Below, one piece after another: positions 48,073-58,104 of a stretch of 64,000 nucleotides of DNA. Source of the DNA: Megaustenia siamemsis (lineage: Eukaryota > Mollusca > Gastropoda > Stylommatophora > Ariophantidae); contig JAVIAB010000041.1 in the NCBI GenBank assembly GCA_032433765.1, positions 80,123,555-80,187,554 of the forward strand, in the 5' to 3' direction. Under the pieces are notes generated by a model that was not told where the DNA came from, did no database searches, and saw only the letters and a program-made list of their open reading frames with translations. The translations under genes were made by a program, and so were the position numbers. Every line of letters begins with the position of its first letter. Position 1 is the first letter of the stretch.

Positions 48073-48350
48073 CTAAAAACATTCGTGATTGTGGAGTAAA
48101 TCCTTTCGGGGCACTAGCGTTATTAGTTTTTTCTGATTCTTTTTTTGGAGAAAATATCTTTTCTGTAACTTTATCAATAGCTTTTTCATCTAATTTATTT
48201 GCTGCTGATTTTGCTAAATTTACACCAACTTCTTTGGCAGCTTTTGAAGTTACAGCAGAAATTATTGAAGAGAGTAAACTACCAAATATTCCATTACCTT
48301 CTATATTATTACAATATCTTTTTTTAGTTTTCTTTTTTTATTTTAAGCAT
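48032..48350 (-). pseudogene. Small basic/amphipathic virion-like protein, frameshifted
   Basis: Starts at ATG in TTAAAAATG. An A-rich run just after the start carries a one-base shift, after which a Gly/Ala/Ser-rich amphipathic stretch (SLLSSIISAVTSKAAKEVG) and a basic C-terminus (SRGRGIRRI) follow. Size and composition suggest a small core or membrane-active virion protein, but this is not established. Confidence 0.4.
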
Positions 48351-48368
48351 TTTTAAAAAAAAAAACAA

Positions 48369-49222
48369 TTATTTTGTTGACTGACTCATCATTATTTCAT
48401 ATTCATTTTCGGATATATAATCCTTAAGTTCATTCACAATAGAAATCATTTCATCATTGACTCCTGTATTACCAGATTCTTTACTTGCTAATAATAGACC
48501 TTAACGTTCTACTAATTTATTGGGATTTAATTCACCTGGTTCTGATGGAGAAAACTGTATTACTTGAAATGTATCAATTTTATCTTTTATAAATTTATGT
48601 TGAATACTATTTTTAATAACTGGTTTTTCATTAGAATTATAAGATGGATAATATATTGCATCTGTTGAATATAATATTTCCTATAATTATCTTCATCTTC
48701 TACTGAATAAGTTTTAGGAGATTTCATAGTTAATAATTCCCACAATCCAGGAGTTCCATTATATTTTATTCCATCAATAATATCATTATCATCAATTTTT
48801 ACTTCTTTATTTTCAACATATAATCTCTCATTAAAATTTCTAATTCCAAACATACTATCACCTAATTTTTCATTGTTATATAATTTAATAAATACTTTAG
48901 TGCAGTAGGACCTAAAGTATCAAATTTTAGTGTTGGTAATTCTATTGCAAGTTGTTATGAAAAAGTTAGTATTTGTTGATTTTGTGGTAAATTTTCTATT
49001 AATAACTTTTTAGGAATATTTGAAATTGCTTTTTCAGTACTTTCACCTTTTTTTTTGTTGACTTTCAATTATAGGAGAAAATACTTTAGAAAATTCTCTT
49101 TTCATTTCAATATCACCAAGTCTATCACTAAGATTATTTAACTGAGTATTTCTTTTTGTTTTTAGAAATTCGTTAACTAATTCACTTCTTCTTAGTGGAT
49201 TTGTTATTTGTAAGAAAGACAT
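48369..49222 (-). pseudogene. Conserved Polinton protein with GTPGLWELL motif, broken
   Basis: Start ATG at 49222 in TTAAAAATG. The first about 60 residues and later parts lie in three different frames with stops. The best preserved piece (48853-48587) holds YNGTPGLWELLTMKSPKTY. I recall this motif in uncharacterised proteins of invertebrate Polinton-like elements. Function is unknown. The gene lies between the two small proteins and the coiled-coil protein. Confidence 0.5.
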
Positions 49223-49256
49223 TTTTAATAAATAAATTTTATAGCTAAATTAAATT

Positions 49257-49871
49257 TTATATTAATTTATATTTTTTGGATTCTTCTAAAAACTTTTCAT
49301 TTTTTAAAATGATTTCTTCTTTTTCATGTTTTAATAAATTTTCGTATTCATTGGGTTGATGAGTTTTATGTTTTCTAATTTCTTCTTTCATTTCTCTAAA
49401 TTTATTTTCTTCTTCTAAAATAAGTTTAAATTCTTCTTCTGATATTCTTCCATCTTCAAGTGCTTTGGAAATATGATTTTGTATTGTATTTAATTTTGCT
49501 TCTGATAAGATTAAAATCTTTTGATGTTTATCTGCTTTATGTTGTAATTTGTTATTGATATATTTTGCTATAATACTTAACAATCCTGTTCCAATTAAAA
49601 CTACAATAGCAATATGAGCAGCAACAACTGTTGATAATAGAACTAATCCTGATGCACCAACAGCAATTCATGCGGTTGTTAAAACACCATCGGTTCCATT
49701 AATTACGTTTAATAATCTGGAATATTTTTTCAATGTCTTTCTTCTATCGTCTTTACTTTTTTCAAAACTATTTTGGATATCGAGAATCTTTTGAATTCTA
49801 TGATTGTTAGCTTCTAATATATCTGGTGCTGGTGCAGTTGGTAATTGAGGATAAATATTTTTCATTTCCAT
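49257..49871 (-). pseudogene. Coiled-coil membrane-anchored Polinton protein, nonsense mutation
   Basis: The frame starts at 49871 (ATAAAAATG) and ends at 49257 with one TGA at 49670-49668. The order is a Pro-rich start, a charged helix, a hydrophobic pair of about 35 residues around AIVVLIGTGLLSIIAKY (membrane segments), then a long Glu/Lys coiled coil with EDGRISEEEFKLILEEE. The layout is typical of a conserved but unnamed protein in invertebrate Polintons. A single base change separates it from an open frame. Confidence 0.6.
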
Positions 49872-49876
49872 TTTTA

Positions 49877-50503
49877 TTAAATTAAATTAAGGAGTGGAAT
49901 ATTTTTAACTAGGTCATTTAGAATTCCACTACCATCATATATATTTCCTTCTCTTGCTAAATATAATCCATTTCCATAAGATTCTAGTCCACTACCTTTT
50001 ATTTGTCCTAGATAAAGTCCTTTTCCATCTGATTCAATTTGTCCAATATATCCTCCTCTTTTTAAATACAAACCGTTACCAATACGTTTTTGAACACCAC
50101 TAGAAGCTAAACCAGTTAATGCACCAATACCTAGAGATTTAGCAATAGCAGGAACAGCTGTTTTTAATAATGGTAATGCCATACTTACCAGAGCGGGTAA
50201 AAAACCGCCTTGTATTTTCATATTGAATTTCATTTGTTTTGCACTTAAAGTAATATCAGCTCCTTTATTTTGTTGAAAAGCTTTATCTAATTTATTTATT
50301 TGTCTTTTTGTTAATGCTAAAACATCATCACCAATTTCTGTAATTCTTATAGTGACGGGTATTTTATTTTTTATAGCGTGTTGTATTTTTTCTTTTTGAT
50401 TATCAGAAATATTTAATTTGACTTCTTGATAAGTTGATGGAGTCATTTTTAAAGGATTAAATTTAGACTTCCCGAAGATGAAATTTAAAAGTGATTTCCT
50501 CAC
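49877..50503 (-). CDS. Core/pX-like virion protein, intact
   Basis: 208 residues, no breaks. It has a basic N-terminal half with DDVLALTKRQINKLDKA, a hydrophobic Gly/Ala/Leu segment (GGFLPALVSMALPLLKTAVP), and Gly-rich GNGLYL repeats near the C-terminus. This architecture matches the Polinton/adintovirus proteins compared with adenovirus pX/pVI, which condense DNA or disrupt membranes. The start overlaps the end of the upstream gene by about 40 bases in another frame, a compact viral arrangement. It is the best preserved gene of the element. Confidence 0.7.
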   Translation of the reverse strand: MRKSLLNFIFGKSKFNPLKMTPSTYQEVKLNISDNQKEKIQHAIKNKIPVTIRITEIGDDVLALTKRQINKLDKAFQQNKGADITLSAKQMKFNMKIQGGFLPALVSMALPLLKTAVPAIAKSLGIGALTGLASSGVQKRIGNGLYLKRGGYIGQIESDGKGLYLGQIKGSGLESYGNGLYLAREGNIYDGSGILNDLVKNIPLLNLI

Positions 50504-51181
50504 CTCTTAAATTTAATTCTTTATTATTTTGATCAGTAATCATTACTTTAAATTTTTTTATAGTTTTATTAGTTACAGGAAGATAAATAGGGTTTTTTGG
50601 TTTCTCAATAATTTATATCCTGGAGATACATTGGAAAAAAATTATAAATGACGGGACTTGTTTGCCGCTAAAAATACTTCCGTTGGTTATGTTCAGATGA
50701 ATTAAAATACTATTAATTTCAAGAATGTTCACAATATTTTCTGATTCATGAGTGCCTGCAGCATATTCTTTTGCATTAAACCTCAATAATTTTGCTATTG
50801 TGTTTGTCTCTTTAAAACTAACTTTATAATTTTGTTTAATATACATGATAGATTTTAAAGTATTTCTATTCGGTTCAATTTGTATTGGGTTACCGATCAT
50901 TTTATTTATTGTTTCATTTAAAGATTTTATTTCATATGCACCTTCTGGTATAAATATTGTTTTCCAATCTTTCCCATCATAATATTTAAACATATTTTTT
51001 TCTTTACTAATGTTAGGAAAGGAATAATATGTTTCTAAATTAATTAATGCGATCTCATAGTGTTTATCTTTATCTAATTCTAATGGAGGATTGAATGTAG
51101 TAGTAAAGCTTGTTTTATTATCAGAGACAATAATTTGAGTTGACCATTTATGCCGGGTATTTTTTTAAAAACTTCTTCCAT
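50463..51181 (-). pseudogene. Candidate minor capsid (penton-like) protein, frameshifted
   Basis: Start ATG at 51181. The central piece (50993-50613) is open, with WKTIFIPEGAYEIKSLNETI and alternating beta-strand-like segments. Flanking parts continue in other frames. Length (about 235 residues), beta-rich character and its place between ATPase and core protein suit a single jelly-roll minor capsid protein. A structure prediction would be needed, since I recognise the family only as a conserved Polinton protein. Confidence 0.45.
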
Positions 51182-51204
51182 TTCTTAAAAGTCAATTTGA
51201 TTTG

Positions 51205-51973
51205 TTATGGTATATAAAATGTGTCTAATTTATATCTGTATTTGCCATTGTATTTATTACTAGAATTATCTATAACAAGAAAACCAAAAGATTGTTCCCA
51301 ACATCGTTTACATATTTTTTTGAATTCTTCTAGCGGCATATCAGTACTTACATGATCATTGTAAATATGATTAAGATTTTTTGCATCTTGTTTGAAGAGA
51401 CAGATGAAATTAGCATTTTCTCTATTGTTTGTCGTGGTAATTTAAAATCATTGTGTGCTAAATGAAAGCAATCCACATTATTATGTCTACCTCTGACATA
51501 ATAATCCTCACATTTATTTTGTTTTTCTAATAAAAGATAATCAAAAATCATTAAGTTTTTATCTGAAGATTTAAGTTCTCTTTGGTCAGGAACATCATTT
51601 GCATTTTCATAAAAACAACATTTTATGAGTGATTTGGATGAATAAATTTTACTTGCTTCTTGTAGAATTTCTTGGGGTGATAATCCTTACCAATAATATA
51701 ATCTTTATTTTTAAATAATTGGTGTAAATATTCTTTTGGTAATCGTTGTTCAAATCCTGTTATAATTATTTTATATTCTGGTTAAAAAAGAGATTTTCCA
51801 AATACTTGAAGATTGTCATAATCTAAGAAATCCTTTAGAAGAAGATTTAGTAATAAATTAGTCTTTCCACAACCTGATTTACCAACAATTAATCCTCTAA
51901 TACTATTTGGTAGCAATGGGTTATTATGTCGATTTTATAAGTTTTCATTCCATGAAAATTCTTCAATAGACAT
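51205..51973 (-). pseudogene. FtsK/HerA-type genome packaging ATPase, frameshifted
   Basis: Start ATG at 51973 in TTAAAAATG. A Walker A motif, VGKSGCGKTN, appears near residue 30, and a Walker B-like MIFDYLLLEKQNKCEDYYVR appears in another frame (51551-51348), followed by GRHNNVDCFHLA. These are the diagnostic blocks of the A32-like ATPases that pump DNA into Polinton and giant-virus capsids. At least three frameshifts and several stops make it non-functional. Confidence 0.85.
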
Positions 51974-52346
51974 TTTTAATAATAAAAAAATAGCATCACA
52001 GACATTTAATCAACTAAGAAATATTGTTTCATGAATTTTATTTCAACATAGATTTTAATTTAAACACAAGTATGTGTAATGTAAATATTTAAATATAACT
52101 TTAGAATCCCCGATAAACAATTCCTGTTATTCATTAACAAATAACTTCAGGGAATTTCCGAATGATCTGGTTATATTTAAGATATTCAGAATTATTATTA
52201 GATTACATATTATTATATTATATATTATTATTGTTTTAGTAAAATATTAAAAAGATGATTACTCTGTATTACTGTTTTATTTTGTTATTGCTAAAAGATA
52301 AAATAAAAACTTGTTTATTTGAAATGATTGAATGGATTCCTTTTTA
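51974..52346. promoter_or_regulatory. AT-rich intergenic region with a kappaB-like palindrome
   Basis: The only long non-coding gap in the structural block, between the capsid gene end and the ATPase start. CAGGGAATTTCC at about 52149 and the following about 60 bases resemble 56862-56930, next to and inside the right terminal repeat. It contains TATATTATTATATT tracts and could hold the promoter of the ATPase-to-core transcription unit. Confidence 0.35.
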
Positions 52347-53629
52347 TTAACCAATAACAACAACCATCTTATTTCCATCTGATTGAAATGGTAAAATTAT
52401 ATCAGAAATAACCACAGCATAAGCTTCTGTTTCAGCAGGAACAGTTTTATTAAATACAGCATTTCCAGTAATATCTGTCGTACTATATTTTAATCGTTCA
52501 CTTTGTTTACTTACATCAAAAACAAATAAAGGGTATAAATCTTTATATTGTTTAGGAGTTACTTCCCAACCAAATAATAAATCATCTATCATTAAAAATT
52601 TAGATTGAAAATCAGCTGCATCTCCATAAACTCTTGAAAACTTTTGATTACGAAATGATAAATCATAATCTACTTCTGGATATCTTCTAGAATTTAATGT
52701 CACATAAATATTTTTTAAATCTACATGATCAAACGCTGATGCATTCATACCTTGATCTGATTTCCTTTTTGTTTGAAAAGCCACAATAATCCATCTTGGT
52801 TTTTCTGATGATGTTTTAGTAGATAATTTCCATGAGAAATTTGTAGTTTCAGGAACAGAAATACTATCACTTTGTCTACTTCTATATCCAACATTCAGTG
52901 ATGATTTATTTTCAATAATTTTTTACAGTTTAGCTTTTTTGTTACAAAGCAGGTTCAACATGTGGAACATACCAAGATAATTTATCTAAAATAATTTTTC
53001 CTTCTGCTGCTGTATTACTTTTAAAAATAGCATCATCATCATCTGATTTTCTGTAAAATGTTAGCTGGTGCTTAAAACCATAAACTATTTTATTATAATC
53101 TTCTGCAAAACCAAATATATGTTTTAAAGGAATTCTAAAACTAAACGTGCCTTTTAATTCTGGTTCTTCAATAATATATTATGTCTTACCAAGAACTCAT
53201 TATTCTCCGCATTATCTGATGAATCTTTAACACACAAAAAATTGGAAGCAACCGAATCATAATTTTCTGAATATTTTAAAGTTCCTAACATTGTTGTTGC
53301 TTGTCCTGGAAAATTAACACTTTCAATTTCTTGTCCTGATAGAACATATTTTATATTTTCAAACATATACATTAAACCGTTATTACATAAAGCAATTTTA
53401 TCAGCATATACAAACGAAGTACCATCTTTTTTAGAAGTCTACCTTCAATATGTAGATAGATTTCACTAGGATGTATAAATTGATCTTGTGTTTCAAGAAC
53501 TATTCTAATTTCACCTGCTTTATTTAAATTTGTTGTACCCAATACAGGGCTATATTCATGATATTCATATCGTTCTATGTTTTCATCTAATTTTAAGGTT
53601 TCTTGAATTTGTAAAATTTCGTCAGTCAT
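52347..53629 (-). pseudogene. Double jelly-roll major capsid protein, frameshifted
   Basis: Start ATG at 53629, five bases after the stop of the preceding fibre-like gene. The N-terminal part holds YEYHEYSPVLGTTNLNKAGE, then the capsid blocks NNGLMYMFENIKYVLSGQE and NFPGQATTMLGTLKYS. The C-terminal open part (52784-52347) holds FDHVDLKNIYVTLNSRRYP and FDVSKQSERLKYS. These are hallmark blocks of the Polinton major capsid protein, which forms the icosahedral shell. Frameshifts lie at about 53450, 53160 and in 52790-53000. Confidence 0.87.
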
Positions 53630-53633
53630 TTTA

Positions 53634-54475
53634 TTAAAGGTAAAAAATGTCATTATCGCTAACGGGTTGTGTTGTAAATCTTATCCTTTTAATGTAATAA
53701 AAATCGTGAATTTTAATAGGACTTATTTCAATTGTTTTACTATCCACTTGGGTTACTTCTAATCTGGATGTGATAATTTTATTCCATATTTTTTACCATC
53801 TTCTTTGACCAATACAATTTTAAAATCAAATATAGGATTATCTAATAAACCAGATCTTGGTGGTTGATGTTTAACTTTCATTTGTAATCCTGGTAAGATT
53901 TCTTTAAACTGTTCGTGTGCAATCATAATTTTACCTTCAATGATTATTACCAACAGGAGGATCATTAATAACCACTTTATCTTCGTTAAATTCGGTATTA
54001 AATTCAAGATGGGTTTCTCTGTTTGCGCGTGAACTAATGAAATAATTTCCAATTTATCTTTGCATTAAAACTGCTTGACCTTGAGAGGATAAAGGAATTA
54101 AACTTCCAATTATTTTACCAGAATTAAATATTTTTATATTTCGGTTCCTTTGGTTGAGACTTGAGGATATTTTAATTGAATATCTATATCACATTCATAT
54201 TTTGTTGGTAAAGGAATCCACAAATTATTTGTAGATGCAAACGTTAAAGGTTTTTCTACTAATCCACCATTATCTAATTCACTACTTGGTGGTATCATAG
54301 TTCTGACATAAATACCGTGTTCATTTAATTTAAAACAATACAAACCATCTTTATTACCAATCCTATCAAATCCTTCAACATTTTCTAAGTCATCTAGATT
54401 AGTAGCATAGTTTCTCAGAGGTTGAATTGTTGTTGTAGATTCATCTCCCATTAAACCGAATTTATCTACTGGCAT
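53634..54475 (-). pseudogene. Fibre-like protein, tandem copy 3, frameshifted
   Basis: Starts with MPVDKFGLMGDES, the short N-terminal tag I associate with fibre-like proteins of Polintons. A beta-rich region follows (LWIPLPTKYECDIDIQLKYP). The rest is in shifted frames after 54134 and 54052 and ends with a KIHDFYYIKRIRFTTQPVSD block shared by all three copies. It ends five bases before the capsid start. Confidence 0.6.
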
Positions 54476-54476
54476 T

Positions 54477-55269
54477 TCATAAGTATTTAATTTCACTATC
54501 ACTAACTGGTTGAGTTGTTAATCTTATACGACAAATAAAATAGAAATCATGAATTTTAAATTTAATCAGGTTAATTGTTTTAACGGCCAAAGGGCCTCCT
54601 GAAGGATTTTCTACTTGTTTTATTTTTATTCCGGGTGTAATAAACCTGATTCCATATTTTAAGTTTTCTTCTTTAATTATTATTTTTTTTAAATCCAACT
54701 TTGAACTGCTAGTATTTTCTATTAGTAATCCTGGTAATATTTCTTTGTCTTCGTCTATAAAAAAAACTTGTTCCTTCAATTATAATTGTAGAACCTATAG
54801 GTGGATTATTAATAGTATCAGTAGGTTGCCCTGGTATGGTTTTAAATTCAAAGTGTGCTTCCTTTTCAGAAGTGCCAACGTGATATGTTCTATTTTGTAA
54901 AATTAAAAATGGATTAGCTATTAGGTTACTCTCGGGTAGAGAAACATAATTTCCTATTATTATTCCATAATTATTTATTGATATTATCTTCCCATTTTGT
55001 GAAAACGTATACGGTGTTATTTTAATATCTATATCCCATTCGTATTTTACAGGTATTGGGATATATTTTCCCTCCTCATATACAAATGTTAAAGGTTTAT
55101 CTATAATACCATCATTATTCAATACTTCTGTTCTAACATAAATACGATTTTTATTTAACTTAAAACAATATAACCCATCCTTTTTTCTTTCTTTATCAAA
55201 ATCTTGAACATTTTCTAAATCATCTAGATTTATAGCATAATTTCTTAGGGGTAGAATTGTTGTAGACAT
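54477..55269 (-). pseudogene. Fibre-like protein, tandem copy 2, frameshifted
   Basis: Starts at ATG 55269 in ATAAAAATG with MSTTILPLRNYAINLDDLEN, lacking the MPVDKFG tag. It has the same YEWDIDIK, GSTIIIEG and CRIRLTTQPVSDSEIKYL blocks as the other copies. One frameshift lies in the overlap at 54709-54779. Confidence 0.62.
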
Positions 55270-55271
55270 TT

Positions 55272-55943
55272 TTATAAGTATTTTATTTCAATATCACTAA
55301 TAGGCTGAGTTGTTAATCTGATACGACAAATGTAATAGAAATCATTAATTTTAATTAGATTTAATCCCGAAGGATTTTCTACTTGAGTTATTTTTATTCC
55401 AGGTGTAATAAATCTGATTCCATATTTTTTATTTTCTTCTTTCATTAAAATTATTTTAAAATTAAATTTAGAATTGTTAGTACTTTCTATTATTAATCCT
55501 GATAATATTTCATTTTTTGCAACTTTACCACGCATTCTTCCTTCGATTATAATTGTAGAACCGACAGGGGGATTCTTAATAATATCAGCATGAGTTTGGT
55601 GTTCAATATTAAATTCAAGATGTGCTTCTTTATTATCATGTGAAGAAATACAGTATTGGTTCTTGTCTTCTAACATTAAAACAGGATTCCATATACGACC
55701 ACTTGGTGGTAGTGAAACCAAACTTCCTATTATTTTTCCTGAATTAGTTATTTTCATTATACCACTATTTCTTGAGAATGTACTTGGTTTTAATTTAATA
55801 TCTACATCCCATTCATATTTTGCTGGTATTGGAATCCATTTTTCATCTTCAAATACAAACATTACCGGTTTATTTTTAATATCGGTATTATCTAAAATAT
55901 GTGTAAAATCATCTTTCATTAAACCAAATTTATCTACTGGCAT
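55272..55943 (-). CDS. Fibre-like protein, tandem copy 1, open
   Basis: 223 residues without a break, starting MPVDKFGLMKDDF in ATAAAAATG. Repeated beta-strand blocks (WIPIPAKYEWDVDIKLKP, NPPVGSTIIIEGR, YYICRIRLTTQPISDIEIKY) match copies 2 and 3. It is shorter at the N-terminus than copies 2 and 3, lacking the RNYA-NLDDLEN region, so it may itself carry an in-frame deletion. Vertex fibres attach virions to host cells in related viruses; that role here is inferred from the tag and position next to capsid and protease. Confidence 0.6.
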   Translation of the reverse strand: MPVDKFGLMKDDFTHILDNTDIKNKPVMFVFEDEKWIPIPAKYEWDVDIKLKPSTFSRNSGIMKITNSGKIIGSLVSLPPSGRIWNPVLMLEDKNQYCISSHDNKEAHLEFNIEHQTHADIIKNPPVGSTIIIEGRMRGKVAKNEILSGLIIESTNNSKFNFKIILMKEENKKYGIRFITPGIKITQVENPSGLNLIKINDFYYICRIRLTTQPISDIEIKYL

Positions 55944-56336
55944 TTTTATCTAGTAAAAACTGTAAACATAAATGACCACAAATTACCGTATTAAAAGGTT
56001 GTATTTGGTCTGTAAAATAATGTATATCACCTGGTTTTTCACGAAGATAATCAATTAATTCTAAAGGTGGTTGAATTCCAAAACTATCAAAATATATTTT
56101 ATTATTATTATCTTTATACCAAGCAGTCCAATGAGTTCCTTTAGTTTCATCAGTAAGATCTCTACCTAAATTTAATATACCACATTCTTTTTTTCTAGGT
56201 GTTTTAGTAAGTTCAGTTCTTAAGAATAATCCTCTGAAATTTTTAATTTTTTAACAGCATCTAGTAATTGATAATTTGAAAGTGGTTCGTTTGGTAAATT
56301 TATAGACTTTGTTCCGATTCCTACTTGTACAGCCAT
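55930..56336 (-). pseudogene. Adenain-like cysteine protease, frameshifted
   Basis: Start ATG at 56336. The N-terminal block LSNYQLLDAVKKLKI is followed, in a shifted frame, by the catalytic His region (GTHWTAWY), the Asp-containing YFDSFG, and the catalytic Cys in VICGHLC. These define the Polinton/adenovirus maturation protease, which processes capsid proteins. The stop overlaps the start of fibre copy 1 by 14 bases. At least one frameshift lies at about 56240-56255. Confidence 0.8.
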
Positions 56337-56352
56337 TTTTCATTACTATAAA

Positions 56353-56852
56353 ATGGAGTTATATTGTGTAAAATGTAGAAAGAGAACATATACTTCAGAT
56401 TTAGAATATGGAAAAAGTAAAAATAATAGAAATATGTTGCAGGGAAAATGTGATATTTGTGGAACTATAAAAACTAAATTTATTAAAGCTTCTGAAGTAG
56501 GGTATGATAGTAATCTTTGTGGTGGTAATCTTAATAATATAATTAATAAATTATCAATTGAATTACATTTACCAGGTCATAATTTTACAGGTCCTGGAAC
56601 TAATTTTAAAAAAAGATTAAATCCTGATTTTACACCTAAAGAATGGAGTAAACCAATTAATAGAGTTGATGAAGCTTCAATGAATCATGATATTTGTTAT
56701 TTACAAATGAAGATAGAAAAAGTAGAAATGAAGTTTGTGATAAAAAGATGTTACAAGATTTAAATATTTTTAATCCTACTATAAGAGAAAGAATTGAAAA
56801 GGGAATTGTAGGTAGTATTATTAAAACTAAAATTGCATTAGGGATGGGATAA
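56353..56852 (+). pseudogene. Phospholipase A2-domain protein with zinc ribbon
   Basis: Start ATG at 56353 in TATAAAATG, only 16 bases from the divergent protease start. The N-terminus carries a zinc ribbon (YCVKC and CDIC pairs). It is followed by the parvovirus-VP1-like phospholipase A2 signature: calcium loop HNFTGPGTNF and the active-site helix VDEASMNHDICY with the His-Asp pair. Such domains help virions cross endosomal membranes. A frameshift at about 56712 separates this from a C-terminal part in another frame that ends at 56852. Confidence 0.8.
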
Positions 56853-56882
56853 TTTTCAAATCATTATCAGGGAATTTCCTAA

Positions 56883-57192
56883 GTGACTTTTTATGTTTTT
56901 TGATATTCTGAAATATTATTTTATTGATTTTTTATTTTCATTTGTGAGGTGTTATTTTTTACTTCTATATTTTTGAAGGAAAAAGAGATTTAAAATGTGG
57001 TTGAAAAATGTTGTTTTTTATACGATGTTTTTTCTCTCTTTTTATATTTATTTTTTAAATATATTTTAATACTTATATATAAACTTTTAGGGACAATATA
57101 TTTATATTTAAGAAAAAAAAAAGTGGTTTTATATAAAAATATTATGTTTTAAAAAAGTGAGTGTTTTCATCCCCTAAATATATATAGTAGTT
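56883..57192 (-). repeat. Right terminal inverted repeat of the provirus
   Basis: About 310 bases complementary to the left end, ending TATATAGTAGTT and followed by GCATAAGTTG. It carries one copy of the 136-base segment duplicated at the left. Confidence 0.9.
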
Positions 57193-57365
57193 GCATAAGT
57201 TGTCCACGATTTGCCGCCACATAAAAGGATACTGATGATGCAGGAGTTGTAAACTGCGGCCTCTGTTTGAATTACTTACGAGTTTGCTGTTTTGCTAAAC
57301 ACGGCTAGCAAGACTGGCAAAAGTGGTAACAACTTTACCTATGCCAGTGTCAATTTCGGTATCCA
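57193..57365 (+). repeat. Block D, right half, resumed after the provirus
   Basis: Continues exactly where 41598 stopped, when compared with the intact copy at 60625-60754, apart from the duplicated GCATAA. Confidence 0.88.
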
Positions 57366-58100
57366 CAGATTTCTTCTCTCACGTTCTCCTGTTAACAGAT
57401 TTCTTCTCTCACGTTCTCCTGTTAGCAGATTTCTTCTCTCACGTTCTCCTGTTAACAGATTTCTTCTCTCACGTTCTCCTGTTAGCATATTTCTTCTCTC
57501 ACGTTCTCCTGTTAACAGATTTCTTCTCTCACGTTCTCCTGTTAGCAGATTTCTTCTCTCGCGTTCTCCTGTTAGCAGATTTCTTCTCTCACGTTCTCCT
57601 GTTAGCAGGTTTCTTCTCTCGCGTTCTCCTGTTAACAGATTTCTTCTCTCACGTTCTCCTGTTAGCAGAATTCTTCTCTCACGTTCTCCGGTTAGCAGAT
57701 TTCTTCTCTCACGTTCTCCTGTTAGCAGATTTCTTCTCTCACTTTCTCCTGTTAACAGATTTCTTCTCTCACGTTCTCCTGTTAACATATTTCTTCTCTC
57801 ACGTTCTCGTGTTAGCAGATTTCTTCTCTGACGTTCTCCTGTTAGCAGATTTCTTCTCTCATGTTTTCCTGTTAACAGATTTCTTCTCTCACGTTCTCCT
57901 GTTAGAAGGTTTCTTCTCTCGCGTTCTCCTGTTAACAGATTTCTTCTCTCACTTTCTCCTGTTAGCAGATTTCTTCTCTCACATTCTCCTGTTAACATAT
58001 TTCTTCTCTCACGTTCTCATGTTAACAGATTTCTTCTCTCACGTTCTCCTGTTACCAGATTTCTTCTATCACGTTCTCCTGTTAGCAGATTTTTTTCTCT
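57366..58100. repeat. Array A (30-bp), before cassette 4
   Basis: About 25 units of the TTCTTCTCTCACGTT family, reaching directly from block D. Confidence 0.92.
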
Positions 58101-58104
58101 CACT

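Larger units (their letters stand above)
41599..57192. mobile_element. AT-rich Polinton/adintovirus-like provirus, 15.6 kb
   Basis: Bounded by inverted repeats starting CTACTATATATATTTAGGGG. The flanking duplication is either GCATAA (6 bases; 41595-41600 and 57193-57198) or GCAT if the two extra bases are counted in the repeats. The base composition is far more AT-rich than the flanks. Gene content is that of Polintons: protein-primed polymerase B remnant, retroviral-type integrase, packaging ATPase, double jelly-roll capsid, adenain-like protease, fibre-like proteins and phospholipase A2. Most genes have frameshifts or stops, so it is a decayed endogenous element. Confidence 0.92.
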
